DNA of 64,000 nt from Streptomyces sp. MNU76 (lineage in GTDB: Bacteria; Actinomycetota; Actinomycetes; Streptomycetales; Streptomycetaceae), in NCBI RefSeq assembly GCF_020982545.1, contig NZ_JAJKLK010000022.1:62001-126000 (forward strand). The letters are read 5' to 3'. Both the position numbers and the translations under genes were made by a program. Positions within the stretch are counted from its first letter, which is position 1. Each line of letters begins with the position of its first letter. Shown piece by piece: positions 44,116 through 54,021 of the stretch. The notes beneath the pieces were generated by a model. It was not told the origin of the DNA and made no database searches. It saw only the letters and a list, made by a program, of their open reading frames with translations.

Positions 44116-44352
44116 GCGCCCGGCTCCCCTCGTACCTGGTGGTGTGACGTCGAGCATACCGACGTACGCAAGATCTACCCCTTCACGCCGTGAACAAGCT
44201 GGATCCCATGAACCGTGTTGACTCGGTTCACAGGCTCTGCTCTTATTGACCCATCGAACGGCGGACCGCCCGATCCAAGCGATCACACGTCTGCGCGCTG
44301 TGTACCGACGCCCGCCGCTCCGCTCACCCATCGATTCCCAGGGGGAACTCCC

Positions 44353-45090
44353 ATGCGTCGCACCGCTCTCGCCGCTCTCTGCATCGCCGCCGCGGCCACC
44401 TTCTCGCTCACCGGCTGTCTGCCCGGCGACGACAAGGCCGACGGTCCTTTCCCGGGCCTGAGCGGCGGCGAGATCGCCGACAAGGCCGTGAAGGCCACCT
44501 CGGACGCCGACTCGCTCCGGATGAAGGGCGAGATCGAGGACGAGTCCGCCGGCGGCACGGTCCAGATGGACATGGCGATGAACAAGAAGGGCGACTGCGC
44601 CGGCACCATGAGCATCGGCGGCGCGGGCCAGGCCGAGCTGATCAAGGTCGGCGACACCCTCTACATGAAGTACGACGAGGCCTTCCTGCGCGCCCAGTCG
44701 AAGGACTCCTCCAAGGAGGAGGCCGACATGGTCGTCGACATGCTGGCCGGCAAGTGGACCAAGACGTCCGCGACCGCCGCGGACTCCAAGGACATCGCGA
44801 GCTTCTGCGACCTCGACACCGTCCTCGCCGACTTCGAGGACGTCGACTCCGACGCCACCCGCGGCAAGACCGCCGAGGTCGACGGCACCCCTGCCTTCAC
44901 CCTGAACGAGAAGGACGGCAAGGACCGTTACACCCTGTACGTCGCCACCGAGGGCGAGCCGTACCTGCTGCGGGTCGTGAGCAAGTCCGCCAAGGAGCCC
45001 GGTGACCTCGTCTTCACCGACTTCGACGAGCCGGTGCCGGCCAAGGCCCCCAAGGGCGAGGTCATCGACCTCGACGAGGACTTCAGCTGA
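44353..45090 (+). CDS. LppX/LprG-like lipoprotein
   Basis: 245 residues with a lipobox SLTGC (Cys 22). The mature domain starts FPGLSGGEIADKAVKATSDADSLRMKGEIEDESAGGTVQMDMAMNKKG and continues with repeated beta-hairpin-like stretches (TLYMKYDEAFL, AFTLNEKDGKDRYTLYV), consistent with the LppX_LprAFG or LolA/LolB-like lipid-binding fold. It probably carries a hydrophobic ligand at the cell surface. ATG 44353 follows GGGGGAACTCCC. It is convergent with the HNH gene. Confidence 0.78.
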   Translation: MRRTALAALCIAAAATFSLTGCLPGDDKADGPFPGLSGGEIADKAVKATSDADSLRMKGEIEDESAGGTVQMDMAMNKKGDCAGTMSIGGAGQAELIKVGDTLYMKYDEAFLRAQSKDSSKEEADMVVDMLAGKWTKTSATAADSKDIASFCDLDTVLADFEDVDSDATRGKTAEVDGTPAFTLNEKDGKDRYTLYVATEGEPYLLRVVSKSAKEPGDLVFTDFDEPVPAKAPKGEVIDLDEDFS

Positions 45091-45096
45091 CTCGTC

Positions 45097-45113
45097 CCGC
45101 CTCCGTGAGGCGG
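45097..45113. terminator. Short hairpin between convergent genes
   Basis: CCGCCTC-CGT-GAGGCGG, a perfect seven-base stem seven bases after the lipoprotein stop and 14 bases from the HNH-gene stop. Confidence 0.6.
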
Positions 45114-45126
45114 CACCGCCGAGGCG

Positions 45127-45846
45127 TCAGTCCGCGTGGAAGCGGGCCGGCGCCTTCGTCGGGTTGCCGCCGGTGGGCAGCTTCTGCTCGGGGCAGGTGC
45201 GCAGGACCCGCTTCATGGCGTCCTGCTCGGCGGAGGTGACCCACAGGCCGTACTTCGCCTTCACCGCGACCTGCGCGGCCACATAGGTGCAGCGGTAGGC
45301 CTTGTTGGGCGGCAGCCAGGTGGCCGTGTCACCGTCGCCCTTGCCCCGGTTGGTGCCGGAGTCGACCGCGAGCAGGTTCAGCGGGTCGTTGGCCAGCGCG
45401 ATGCGCTTGCTGTCGTCCCACTGCTGGGCGCCCTTCTGCCAGGCGTCGGAAAGGGCCACGATGTGGTCCACGTCGACCCTGCTGCGGCCCCGGACGTACG
45501 GCACGTCCTCCCCCGTGTACGGGTCCGGGTCGAGCACCCCGGAGACCACCGTGCAGTCGTCGTCCCGGAACCTCACCTCGTCCAGGTCGCGTTTGAGTAT
45601 GTCGTCGCGGGTGGCACAGCTGTTGGAGTCGGTGTCGGCCCAGGGGCTGCCGAACTCGTCACGGTCGTAACCGGTCCTGGGCGCCCGGCCCTTGACGGTC
45701 AGCGCCTCCGCGGCGGCGAACGCGGCACCGCCCCCGCCGGGAACCTCCTGCGGGCCGGCCGAGCCGTCCGCGTTGTCCAGTTCGCAGCCGGTCGCGGCGA
45801 CCAGCACGAGAGCGACGGCGGCGACCCCACCCCTCAGACGCACCAC
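45127..45846 (-). CDS. Exported HNH nuclease-domain lipoprotein (DUF1524/GmrSD C-terminal type)
   Basis: 239 residues. A signal with lipobox AATGC (Cys 21) is followed by a secreted HNH domain: RSRVDVDHIVALSDAWQKGAQQWDDSKRIALANDPLNLLAVDSGTNRGKGDGDTATWLPPN, with the catalytic HxxxL and the N/N-type metal residues, plus a Cys pair (C at YRCTYVA and RTCPEQ). It would be an extracellular or surface-bound nuclease, perhaps for nutrient scavenging. GTG 45846 has AAAGGGG upstream; GTG 45843 is an alternative. Confidence 0.88.
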   Translation of the reverse strand: MVRLRGGVAAVALVLVAATGCELDNADGSAGPQEVPGGGGAAFAAAEALTVKGRAPRTGYDRDEFGSPWADTDSNSCATRDDILKRDLDEVRFRDDDCTVVSGVLDPDPYTGEDVPYVRGRSRVDVDHIVALSDAWQKGAQQWDDSKRIALANDPLNLLAVDSGTNRGKGDGDTATWLPPNKAYRCTYVAAQVAVKAKYGLWVTSAEQDAMKRVLRTCPEQKLPTGGNPTKAPARFHAD

Positions 45847-45970
45847 GCGACACCCCTTTCCTCTGTCTGTGCTCGCACGCGGTCCTGCGAGGGTTCCCCG
45901 TCCCCCCGGCTCGACACCGCGGCCGGCCGGGGGGACGGGTGCCCGAACCCTACGCCCCCAGGATCGACCC

Positions 45971-48900
45971 CTACGACCCCAGGATCGACGCCAGGAACTC
46001 TCCGGTCCAGCCCAGCAGTTCCCGTCCGACCAGCGGCTTCCCGCCCACCTTCGCCGTCTTCGGGCGCGGCACCAGCACCTGGTGGGCGGCCGGCTTGATG
46101 ACCGTACCCGGGTACAGCCGCTTCAGGCGCAGCTCCTGCGACTCCCGCAACTCCACCGGGGCGAAGCGGATGTTGGTGCCCTGGAGGACGATCTCGCCGA
46201 CGCCGCAGGCGCGGGCCAGCATGCGCAGCCCGGCCACCAGCAACAGGTTCTCCACCGGCTCGGGCAACTTGCCGTACCGGTCGACGAGTTCCTCGCGCAC
46301 GGCGGCGATGTCGGCCTCGGTGTTGACCGAGGCGATGGCCCGGTACGCCTGGAGCCGCAGCCGCTCGCCCGGCGCGTAGTCGTGCGGGACGTGCGCGTCG
46401 ACCGGCAGCTCGATCTTGACCTCCAGCGGCGGCTCCTCCTCGATCCCGCCGCTCTCCAGCTGGCGCCGGTAGTCCGCGACGGCCTCGCCGACCATGCGGA
46501 CGTACAGGTCGAAGCCGACGCCCGCGATGTGGCCGGACTGTTCGCCGCCGAGGAGGTTGCCCGCGCCGCGGATCTCCAGGTCCTTCATCGCCACGTACAT
46601 ACCGGCGCCCATCTCCGTGTGCTGGGCGATGGTCGCGAGCCGCTCGTGGGCCGTCTCGGTCAGCGGCTTCTCCGGCGGGTAGAGGAAGTACGCGTAACCG
46701 CGCTCGCGGCCCCGGCCGACGCGACCGCGCAGCTGGTGCAGCTGCGACAGGCCGAAGGTGTCCCCGCGCTCCACGATCAGCGTGTTCGCGTTGGAGATGT
46801 CGATACCCGACTCCACGATCGTGGTGGAGACGAGGACGTCGAACTTCTTCTCCCAGAAGTCGACGACGACCTGCTCCAGGGCCTGCTCCGACATCTGGCC
46901 GTGGGCGGTCGCGATCCGCGCCTCGGGGACGATCTCCCGCAGCCGGGCCGCCGCCCGGTCGATGGACTCCACCCGGTTGTGGATGTAGAAGACCTGGCCC
47001 TCGCGCAGGAGTTCACGGCGGATCGCCGCGCCGATCTGCTTCTCCTCGTACGGGCCGACGAACGTCAGGACCGGGTGGCGCTCCTCCGGGGGCGTCGTGA
47101 TCGTGGACATCTCGCGGATGCCCGTGACCGCCATCTCCAGGGTGCGCGGGATCGGGGTCGCGGACATCGTCAACACGTCCACGTTGGCGCGCAGCTTCTT
47201 CAGCTGCTCCTTGTGCTCGACGCCGAAGCGCTGCTCCTCGTCGACGATGACCAGGCCCAGGTCCTTGAACTTGGTCTCGGAGGAGAACAGGCGGTGGGTG
47301 CCGATCACGATGTCCACGGCACCCTCGCGCAGGCCCTCCAGGGTGCCCTTGGCCTCGGTGTCCGTCTGGAAGCGGGACAGGGCCCGGACGTTGACGGGGA
47401 ACTGCGAGTACCGCTCGCTGAAGGTGCCGAAGTGCTGCTGCACCAGCAGGGTCGTGGGCACGAGGACGGCCACCTGCTTGCCGTCCTGGACCGCCTTGAA
47501 GGCGGCCCGGACCGCGATCTCCGTCTTGCCGTAGCCGACGTCGCCGCAGATCAGCCGGTCCATCGGGACCGTCTTCTCCATGTCCTCCTTGACCTCGGCG
47601 ATCGTCGTCAGCTGGTCGGGCGTCTCCGCGTAGGGGAAGGCGTCCTCCAGCTCCCGCTGCCAGGGCGTGTCCGCGCCGAACGCGTGACCGGGCGCCGCCA
47701 TCCGCGCGGAGTAGAGCTTGATGAGGTCGGCGGCGATCTCCTTGACCGCCTTCTTCGCGCGCGCCTTGGTCTTCGTCCAGTCGGCGCCGCCGAGCCGGTG
47801 CAGCGTGGGCGCCTCGCCACCGACGTACTTGGTGATCTGCTCCAGCTGGTCGGTGGGGATGTAGAGGCGGTCGCCGGGCTGGCCGCGCTTGGCGGGGGCG
47901 TACTCGACGACCAGGTACTCGCGGGTCGCGCCCTGCACGGTCCGCTGGACCATCTCGATGTAGCGGCCCACACCGTGCTGCTCGTGGACGATGTAGTCGC
48001 CCGCCTCCAGGGTGAGCGGGTCGATCGTCTTGCGGCGGCGGGCGGGCATCCGGGCGCCGTCCTTGCCGGCCGCCTTCTGCCCGGACAGGTCGGTCTCGGT
48101 GAGCACCGCGAGCTTCAGCGCGGGGTCAATGAAGCCGTAGTCGATGGAGCCGCAGGCCACGTGCACGACCGACGGGGCGATCTCCCCCAGCTCGGCCTCC
48201 AGCCGGGCCGCGATGCCCTCGCCGCCGAGCACCTCGACCGTACGGGCCGCCGGGCCGTGTGCCTCGGTCACGAACACCGTGCGCCAGCCGTCCGCCAGCC
48301 AGCCCTTGGTGTCCGCGAGCGCCTTCGCGGTGTCGCCGCGATAGGTCTCGGGGGCGTGCATGCCCAGCTTGAGGGTGTCGGCCGACAGCTCCTCGTCCGC
48401 CGCGAACGGCGACACCGACCACCACATCATGTCCAGCTCACGGGCCCGGTCGCGGACGTCCGCGATGGACCACAGGGAGGCCGCGTCGACGTCGATGGGG
48501 GCCTCACCGCCGCCGGCCGTGGCCGCCCAGGACGCCTGGAGGAACTCCTGCGAGGTGGCCACCAGGTCCGCCGCGCGCGTGCGCACCCGCTCCGGGTCGC
48601 ACACGATCGCCATCGCGCCCTTCGGCAGGACGTCGATCAGCAGTTCCATGTCGTCGACGAGGACCGGGGCGAGGGACTCCATGCCCTCGACGGCGATGCC
48701 CTCGGCGATCTTGCCCAGCAGCTCACCCAGCTCGGGGTGGCGCTCGGCGAGGTCGCGGGCGCGGGCGCGCACGTCGTCCGTGAGGAGGAGCTCACGGCAG
48801 GGCGGAGCCCACAGGCCGTGCTCGGCCACCTCCAGCGATCTCTGGTCGGCGACCTTGAAGTACCGGATCTCCTCGACGTCGTCGCCCCAGAACTCCACCC

Positions 48901-49504
48901 GCAGGGGGTGCTCCTCGGTGGGCGGGAAGACGTCCAGGATGCCGCCGCGCACGGCGAACTCGCCACGCTTCTCGACCAGCTCGACCCGGGAGTACGCGGC
49001 TGCCGCCAAAGCCTCGACCGTACGGTTCAGATCCGCCGTCTCGCCGGTGCGCAGCGCGACCGGCTCCAGGTCGCCGAGGCCCTTGACCTGCGGCTGGAGG
49101 ACCGAGCGGATGGGCGCGACCACCACCGACACCGGGCCGGTCTCCGGGTCGTCCGGGCGGGGGTGGGTCAGACGCCGCAGGACGGCCAGACGACGGCCCA
49201 CGGTGTCGCTGCGCGGGCTGAGGCGCTCGTGCGGGAGGGTCTCCCAGGCCGGGTACTCCACCACGCCGTCCGGGGGCAGCAGGGAGCGCAGGGCCGCCGC
49301 CAGGTCCTCGGCCTCGCGGCCCGTCGCCGTCACGGCGAGCACGGGGCGGCCGGCGTCGCGGGCCAGGGCGGCCACGGCGAAGGGGCGGGCCGCCGGGGGG
49401 CCCACCAGGTCGATGTGGGTGCGGTGGCCGTCGGACGCCGCCCTGATCGCTTCCGCGAGGGGGGCGTCCTTGACTACGGCGTCTAGCAGACCGTGGAGGC
49501 TCAT
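45971..49504 (-). CDS. mfd: Transcription-repair coupling factor
   Basis: 1177 residues, the standard length. The N-terminal UvrB-homology region (DLVGPPAARPFAVAALARD, GVVEYPAWETLPHERLSPR) is followed by the RNA polymerase-interacting domain (AGDYIVHEQHGVGRYIEM, YLVVEYA) and the SF2 translocase with Walker A ICGDVGYGKTEIAVRAAFKA, DEEQRFG, TMSATPIPRTL and QLRGRVGRG. A C-terminal TRCF domain ends the protein. It displaces stalled RNA polymerase and recruits UvrA. ATG 49504 is preceded by a distant GGGAA. It stands alone. Confidence 0.98.
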   Translation of the reverse strand: MSLHGLLDAVVKDAPLAEAIRAASDGHRTHIDLVGPPAARPFAVAALARDAGRPVLAVTATGREAEDLAAALRSLLPPDGVVEYPAWETLPHERLSPRSDTVGRRLAVLRRLTHPRPDDPETGPVSVVVAPIRSVLQPQVKGLGDLEPVALRTGETADLNRTVEALAAAAYSRVELVEKRGEFAVRGGILDVFPPTEEHPLRVEFWGDDVEEIRYFKVADQRSLEVAEHGLWAPPCRELLLTDDVRARARDLAERHPELGELLGKIAEGIAVEGMESLAPVLVDDMELLIDVLPKGAMAIVCDPERVRTRAADLVATSQEFLQASWAATAGGGEAPIDVDAASLWSIADVRDRARELDMMWWSVSPFAADEELSADTLKLGMHAPETYRGDTAKALADTKGWLADGWRTVFVTEAHGPAARTVEVLGGEGIAARLEAELGEIAPSVVHVACGSIDYGFIDPALKLAVLTETDLSGQKAAGKDGARMPARRRKTIDPLTLEAGDYIVHEQHGVGRYIEMVQRTVQGATREYLVVEYAPAKRGQPGDRLYIPTDQLEQITKYVGGEAPTLHRLGGADWTKTKARAKKAVKEIAADLIKLYSARMAAPGHAFGADTPWQRELEDAFPYAETPDQLTTIAEVKEDMEKTVPMDRLICGDVGYGKTEIAVRAAFKAVQDGKQVAVLVPTTLLVQQHFGTFSERYSQFPVNVRALSRFQTDTEAKGTLEGLREGAVDIVIGTHRLFSSETKFKDLGLVIVDEEQRFGVEHKEQLKKLRANVDVLTMSATPIPRTLEMAVTGIREMSTITTPPEERHPVLTFVGPYEEKQIGAAIRRELLREGQVFYIHNRVESIDRAAARLREIVPEARIATAHGQMSEQALEQVVVDFWEKKFDVLVSTTIVESGIDISNANTLIVERGDTFGLSQLHQLRGRVGRGRERGYAYFLYPPEKPLTETAHERLATIAQHTEMGAGMYVAMKDLEIRGAGNLLGGEQSGHIAGVGFDLYVRMVGEAVADYRRQLESGGIEEEPPLEVKIELPVDAHVPHDYAPGERLRLQAYRAIASVNTEADIAAVREELVDRYGKLPEPVENLLLVAGLRMLARACGVGEIVLQGTNIRFAPVELRESQELRLKRLYPGTVIKPAAHQVLVPRPKTAKVGGKPLVGRELLGWTGEFLASILGS

Positions 49505-49880
49505 TCGGGTCGTTTCCCGTCCGGGTGGGCTCGGCTGTGGGGCGGCGGATTGGGCTGCGGATCGGCTGCCGGGGGCAACACGAACGCCCGGACTCGTGTG
49601 AACGGCCGGGGGTGTCCAGGGTACGACGAGCGGTGTGGGGGGTGTGGACGGGTTTTGGCTCGCCCCCGCCGCCCCTACCCGTCCCATCCAGAAGGGGCTG
49701 CGCCCCTTCGACCCCCAGGGCTCAGCCCCTGTGCGTGGGTACGTGCGGGTGCGTCGTGGTTGATCGCGCAGTTCCCCGCGCCCCTCAAGAGGCAGGGGCT
49801 GCGCCCTCCGCTTTCCAGGGCGGTTTTCCGGCCGCCTACCCTCATAGGGCACCCCTACCCCCACCCGAACGTGAGTGCCC
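49505..49880. other. Intergenic region upstream of mfd and DUF2079
   Basis: 376 bases of divergent promoter region without a gene. It contains one copy of the dispersed repeat (ATCGCGCAGTTCCCCGCGCC, 49763-49788), followed by an imperfect partner of the type seen elsewhere. Confidence 0.5.
49763..49788 (+). repeat. Dispersed intergenic repeat, single copy
   Basis: ATCGCGCAGTTCCCCGCGCC then CCTCAAG. The inverted partner seen at the other two sites is missing or degenerate here (GGCAGGGGCTGCGCCC). Confidence 0.7.
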
Positions 49881-51347
49881 ATGGTTCCGAGCGCCCCCTC
49901 CACGAATCCGTCGGCGCTCATACCCGCGCCGGTCACGGCTTCGGGCGCGCCCGGTGGCCCCGGTCGGCGGTTCTCCCTCGCGGGCCGGGAGCCGTACGTG
50001 CTCGCGGCCCTGCTGTTCGCGGCGTACGCGACGGTCTCGGTCGGGCGGTACCTGCGGCTGGGGACCCGCTCGTACGACCTCGGCATCTACGAGCAGGCCG
50101 TGCGGGCGTACGCGCACATCCAGGCGCCGATCGTCGAGCTGAAGGGGCCGGGCTACAACGTCCTGGGCGATCACTTCAGCCCGGTCACCATGCTGCTGGC
50201 GCCGTTCTACCGGGTGTTCCCGTCCCCCGTGACCCTGCTGGTGATCCAGGCCGCGCTGTTCGCGCTGTCGGCGGTGCCGGTGACCCGCGCGGCCACACGG
50301 ATGCTCGGGCGGGCCCGGGGGCTCGCGCTCGGGGTGGCGTACGGGCTGTCGTGGGGGCTGCAGAACGCCGTGGACTTCGACTTCCACGAGATCTGCTTCG
50401 CGGTCCCGCTGATCGCGTTCTCCCTGGAGGCGCTGCTGCGGCGGCGCTGGCGGGCGGCGCTGCTGTGGGGACTGCCGTTGGTGCTGGTCAAGGAGGACCA
50501 GGGGCTGACGCTCGCGGCGATCGCGGTGGTCGTCGCGCTACGGGCCCGGCGGGAGGGAGCGTCCCGCGTGGTGCCGTACGCCATCGGCGTCGCGTCGTTC
50601 GGCGCGGTCGCCACGCTGCTCACGTTCACCCTGATCATCCCGGCCTTCAACACCGCCGGCGCCTCCGACTACCTGGCCAAGGTCGGCGGCTCCGGCCCTC
50701 TCGACGGCCTCGACGTCAAGATCCGCACCGTTCTCTGGCTGCTGATCCCGACCAGCGGACTGCTCGCCCTGCGCTCCCCGATCCTCCTCGCCGTCCTGCC
50801 CACCCTGGGCTGGCGGTTCGTCTCCTCCGACGACAACTACTGGGGCACGGCCTGGCACTACAGCGCCGTCCTGATGCCGATCATCACGCTCGCGCTCGTC
50901 GACGCCCTCCCGGCCGCCCGCCACAGCTCCCGGCCCTGGCTGCGCTCGTACGCGCTGCATCTGCCCGCCGCCGTCCTCGCGGCCTCGCTCGCGCTGACGA
51001 CCGCGCTGCCGCTGGGCAACCTGACCAAGGCGGACGCCTATCGGGTGCCCGCCGAGGTCGGGGCGGTCGACAAGATGCTCGACACCATCCCCGACGGCGC
51101 GACCGTCGAGGCCAACATCGGCCCGATAGCCCGCCTGACGTCCCGCTGCCGGGTCTTCTGGATCGGCCGCGCGAAGGGGCTCGCGCCCGACTACATCGTC
51201 ATCAACAACCGCTCGGGCTGGGTGAAGGACGTCCCCGCGTACGCCCGTCAGCTGCACCCGCGCGACACGTACGTCCTGCGGGGCGTCATCCAGGGATACG
51301 TGCTCCTGAAGCGCACGTCCCCCGCCACCACGCCCCCGTCCTCGTGA
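49881..51347 (+). CDS. DUF2079 membrane protein (glycosyltransferase-like)
   Basis: 488 residues with about 10 hydrophobic segments and the DUF2079 signature: LRLGTRSYDLGIYEQAVRAYAHIQAP near the N-terminus, GDHFSPVTMLLAPFYRVFPSPVTLL, DFDFHEICFAVPLIAFSLEAL, and a soluble C-terminal portion (VDKMLDTIPDGATVEANIGPIARLTSRC). The family resembles membrane glycosyltransferases of the GT-C class; the substrate is unknown. I start at ATG 49881; GTG 49875 is possible, and neither has a clear ribosome site. Confidence 0.85.
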   Translation: MVPSAPSTNPSALIPAPVTASGAPGGPGRRFSLAGREPYVLAALLFAAYATVSVGRYLRLGTRSYDLGIYEQAVRAYAHIQAPIVELKGPGYNVLGDHFSPVTMLLAPFYRVFPSPVTLLVIQAALFALSAVPVTRAATRMLGRARGLALGVAYGLSWGLQNAVDFDFHEICFAVPLIAFSLEALLRRRWRAALLWGLPLVLVKEDQGLTLAAIAVVVALRARREGASRVVPYAIGVASFGAVATLLTFTLIIPAFNTAGASDYLAKVGGSGPLDGLDVKIRTVLWLLIPTSGLLALRSPILLAVLPTLGWRFVSSDDNYWGTAWHYSAVLMPIITLALVDALPAARHSSRPWLRSYALHLPAAVLAASLALTTALPLGNLTKADAYRVPAEVGAVDKMLDTIPDGATVEANIGPIARLTSRCRVFWIGRAKGLAPDYIVINNRSGWVKDVPAYARQLHPRDTYVLRGVIQGYVLLKRTSPATTPPSS

Positions 51348-51355
51348 CACGGATG

Positions 51356-51397
51356 GAGCCCGGCGCCCGGAGGCTTCCGCCTCCGGGCGCCGGGCTC
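51356..51397. terminator. Bidirectional hairpin terminator
   Basis: GAGCCCGGCGCCCGGAGGC pairs perfectly with GCCTCCGGGCGCCGGGCTC around TTCC. It separates the convergent DUF2079 and ABC permease genes. Confidence 0.92.
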
Positions 51398-51441
51398 TCC
51401 CCCGGTCCTCCCGCTCCCCCGTGCCGGGTGGCAACCGGTGG

Positions 51442-54021
51442 CTATTCGGTGGCGATGGCGTTCAGGACGTTCATCCGGCCCGCCCGGAACGCCGGGACCA
51501 GCGCGGCGAACAGGCCCACGAAGGCCGAGCCGATGAAGACCCCGATGATCGTCGGCCACGGGATGTCGAGGACCTTCAGGCCCTCCAGGGCGAGGAGCTG
51601 CTGCGCGGTGGCGCCCCAGCCCATGCCCAGCCCCAGGCCGAGGAGCGCGCCGAAGAGGGCGATGACGACCGACTCCAGGCGGATCATGCGGCGCAGCTGG
51701 CGGCGGGAGAGGCCGATCGCCCGCATCAGGCCGATCTCCCTCGTCCGCTCGACGACCGACAGCGCCAGCGTGTTCACCACTCCCAGGATCGCGACGATGA
51801 TCGCCAGGGCGAGCAGGCCGTAGATCATGTTGAGGAGCTGGTCGATCTGGCCCTTCAGGGCCTCCTTGTAGTCCGTCTGGTCGCGGACCTCGTACTGCGG
51901 GTAGTCGTGCAGCGCGTCCTTGAGGGACGTGTACGCGGCCGCCTCCTGGCCCTCCTTCGCCGAGGCGAAGAGCAGCTGGTCGAGGGGCATCTTCTCGGCC
52001 GGGACGTACGTCGCCATCGTGTCGATGGCGACGTACATCGCCCCGGCGTCGATGACGACGTCGCTGCTGGTGATGGCGCGGACGGTCAGGTCGGCGGTGC
52101 GGCCGTCCTTGAAGGCGACGGCGATCTTCGAGCCGAGCTCGACGTCGTGGTCCTTCGCGAACTTCTCGTGGACGGACATCGAGTCGGGCTTGTAGGCGTC
52201 GGCCAGCCTGCCCGCGACGACCTCGGTGGCAAGGTCCGTGGCGTAGCTCGGGTCGGCGGCGGTGATCGCCGTCTTCTCCAGCGTCTTGCCGTCGGGGGTG
52301 GTGAAGTCGGCCTGGGTCCACTTGTACTCGGTGACGCTCTTGACGCCCTCGGCGGACTTCGCTGCCTGCACGGCCTGCGGGGTGATCAGCTGGCCGGTGT
52401 CGGACTGGATGATGAAGTCCGTGCCGACCGTCTTGTCGAGCTGATCGGTGGCCGAGGCCACCATCGAGGAGCCGACGACGGAGAGACAGGCGACCAGGGC
52501 GAGACCGATCATCAGGGCGGCGCCGGTGGCGCCCGTCCGGCGGGGGTTGCGCAGCGCGTTGCGCTCGGCCATGCGGCCGACGGGTCCGAAGGCCCGCAGG
52601 AGGACCGCGCCCAGCACCCGCACCACCGCGCCGGCGAGCAGCGGGCCGATGACGACGAAGCCGACGAGGGACAGGACGATCCCGCCGCCGAGCCACATCG
52701 AGCCCTCGCTCGCCTTGTCGGCGGCGGAGGCCAGGTAGAGGCAGTAGCCGCCGGCACCGGTCAGGAGCAGTCCGATCACGGCCCGGACGAGACCCGCCTT
52801 GGCGTCCAGCGGGGCGCCGGCGTCGCGCAGGGCGGCCATCGGGGAGACCTTGCCGGCCCGCCGCGCCGGCACATAGGCGGCGAGGACGGTGACGACGATG
52901 CCGAGGAGCAGCCCGACCGCCGGGGTGGTCCAGGCGATGGTCAGGTCGTCGGTGGACAGGTTCATGCCGGTGGCGCTCATCAGCTTCATCAGGCCGACGG
53001 CGAGGCCGACCCCGCCGGCCACACCGAGGACCGAGCCGAACACGCCCAGGAGCAGGGCCTCGACGAGGACCGACCGGTTGACCTGGCCGCGGCTGGAGCC
53101 GATGGCCCGCATCAGGCCGATCTCCCGGGTCCGCTGGGCGACCAGCATCGAGAAGGTGTTGATGATCAGGAAGATGCCGACCAGGAAGGCGATCCCGGCG
53201 AAGCCGAGCATGGCGTACTTCATCACGCCCATGAACTCGCCGACGTCCTTGGCGTTGGCGTCCGCGATCTCCTTGGCGGTCTGCACCTTGTAGGCGCCGC
53301 CGAGTTCGGCGGCGACGTTCTTCTTGACCTGCGCGTCCGTGAAGCCGTTCGCGGCGGTGATGTTGACGTTGGTGTAGACGCCGCTCTCGCCGACGAGGGC
53401 CTTCTGCGCGGTCTCGGTGTCGAGGTAGAAGATCGCGGCGCCCGGGTTGGTGACCTGGAACTCGGCGATGCCGGAGACCTTCGCCTCGTGCGTGCCGACG
53501 GCGCTGATGACGCCGATCTGGTCGCCGAGCTTCAGGTCGTGCTTGTCGGCGGTGTCCGCGTCGACGACGATCTGGTCGGGGCCGCGCGGCGCGTTGCCGG
53601 ACGCGATCTTCATGGTGCGGGCGTCGTTGGCGTTCCAGTTGCCGACGATGGTGGGGGCGCCGCTGGTGGGCGAGAGGTTGTCCTTGTCGGCGTCGACGAC
53701 CGTCACCGAGGTCGAGAAGACGGTGCCCTCGGCCGACTTCACGCCGTCCGCGCCGCCCACCTTGTCCACGACCGACGCGGGCATGACCGGCGGCTTGCCG
53801 TTGTCGGACTGCGTCTCACCGCTGTCCGAGGCGCCCTTGGCGCTGACCGTGACGTCGGAGGAGGTGGCCGCGAACAGCTTGTCGAACGTGGTGCCCATCG
53901 TGTCGGTGAAGACCAGGGTCCCGGTCACGAACGCCACCGACAGCAGGACCGCGATGGCGGAGAGGGCCATGCGTCCCTTGTGCGCGAAGAAGTTGCGCAT
54001 CGAGGTCTTCATGACAGTCAT
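51442..54021 (-). CDS. ABC transporter permease (FtsX/MacB type)
   Basis: 859 residues with the same plan as the permease at 23611-26151: N-terminal helix (GRMALSAIAVLLSVAFVTGTLVFTD), extracytoplasmic domain, FtsX domain (FAGIAFLVGIFLIINTFSMLVAQRTREIGLMRAIGSSRGQVNRS), central helices, second extracytoplasmic domain and a C-terminal FtsX domain (YGLLALAIIVAILGVVNTLALSVVERTREIGLMRAIGLSRRQLRRMIRLES). The ATG overlaps the ATPase stop as ATGA. MKTSMRNFF at 54012 is an alternative start. Confidence 0.93.
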   Translation of the reverse strand: MTVMKTSMRNFFAHKGRMALSAIAVLLSVAFVTGTLVFTDTMGTTFDKLFAATSSDVTVSAKGASDSGETQSDNGKPPVMPASVVDKVGGADGVKSAEGTVFSTSVTVVDADKDNLSPTSGAPTIVGNWNANDARTMKIASGNAPRGPDQIVVDADTADKHDLKLGDQIGVISAVGTHEAKVSGIAEFQVTNPGAAIFYLDTETAQKALVGESGVYTNVNITAANGFTDAQVKKNVAAELGGAYKVQTAKEIADANAKDVGEFMGVMKYAMLGFAGIAFLVGIFLIINTFSMLVAQRTREIGLMRAIGSSRGQVNRSVLVEALLLGVFGSVLGVAGGVGLAVGLMKLMSATGMNLSTDDLTIAWTTPAVGLLLGIVVTVLAAYVPARRAGKVSPMAALRDAGAPLDAKAGLVRAVIGLLLTGAGGYCLYLASAADKASEGSMWLGGGIVLSLVGFVVIGPLLAGAVVRVLGAVLLRAFGPVGRMAERNALRNPRRTGATGAALMIGLALVACLSVVGSSMVASATDQLDKTVGTDFIIQSDTGQLITPQAVQAAKSAEGVKSVTEYKWTQADFTTPDGKTLEKTAITAADPSYATDLATEVVAGRLADAYKPDSMSVHEKFAKDHDVELGSKIAVAFKDGRTADLTVRAITSSDVVIDAGAMYVAIDTMATYVPAEKMPLDQLLFASAKEGQEAAAYTSLKDALHDYPQYEVRDQTDYKEALKGQIDQLLNMIYGLLALAIIVAILGVVNTLALSVVERTREIGLMRAIGLSRRQLRRMIRLESVVIALFGALLGLGLGMGWGATAQQLLALEGLKVLDIPWPTIIGVFIGSAFVGLFAALVPAFRAGRMNVLNAIATE

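Noticed and set aside
45692..49486. A 1264-codon plus-strand open frame
   Set aside because: A shadow of mfd; the minus-strand product is a textbook TRCF with all helicase motifs.
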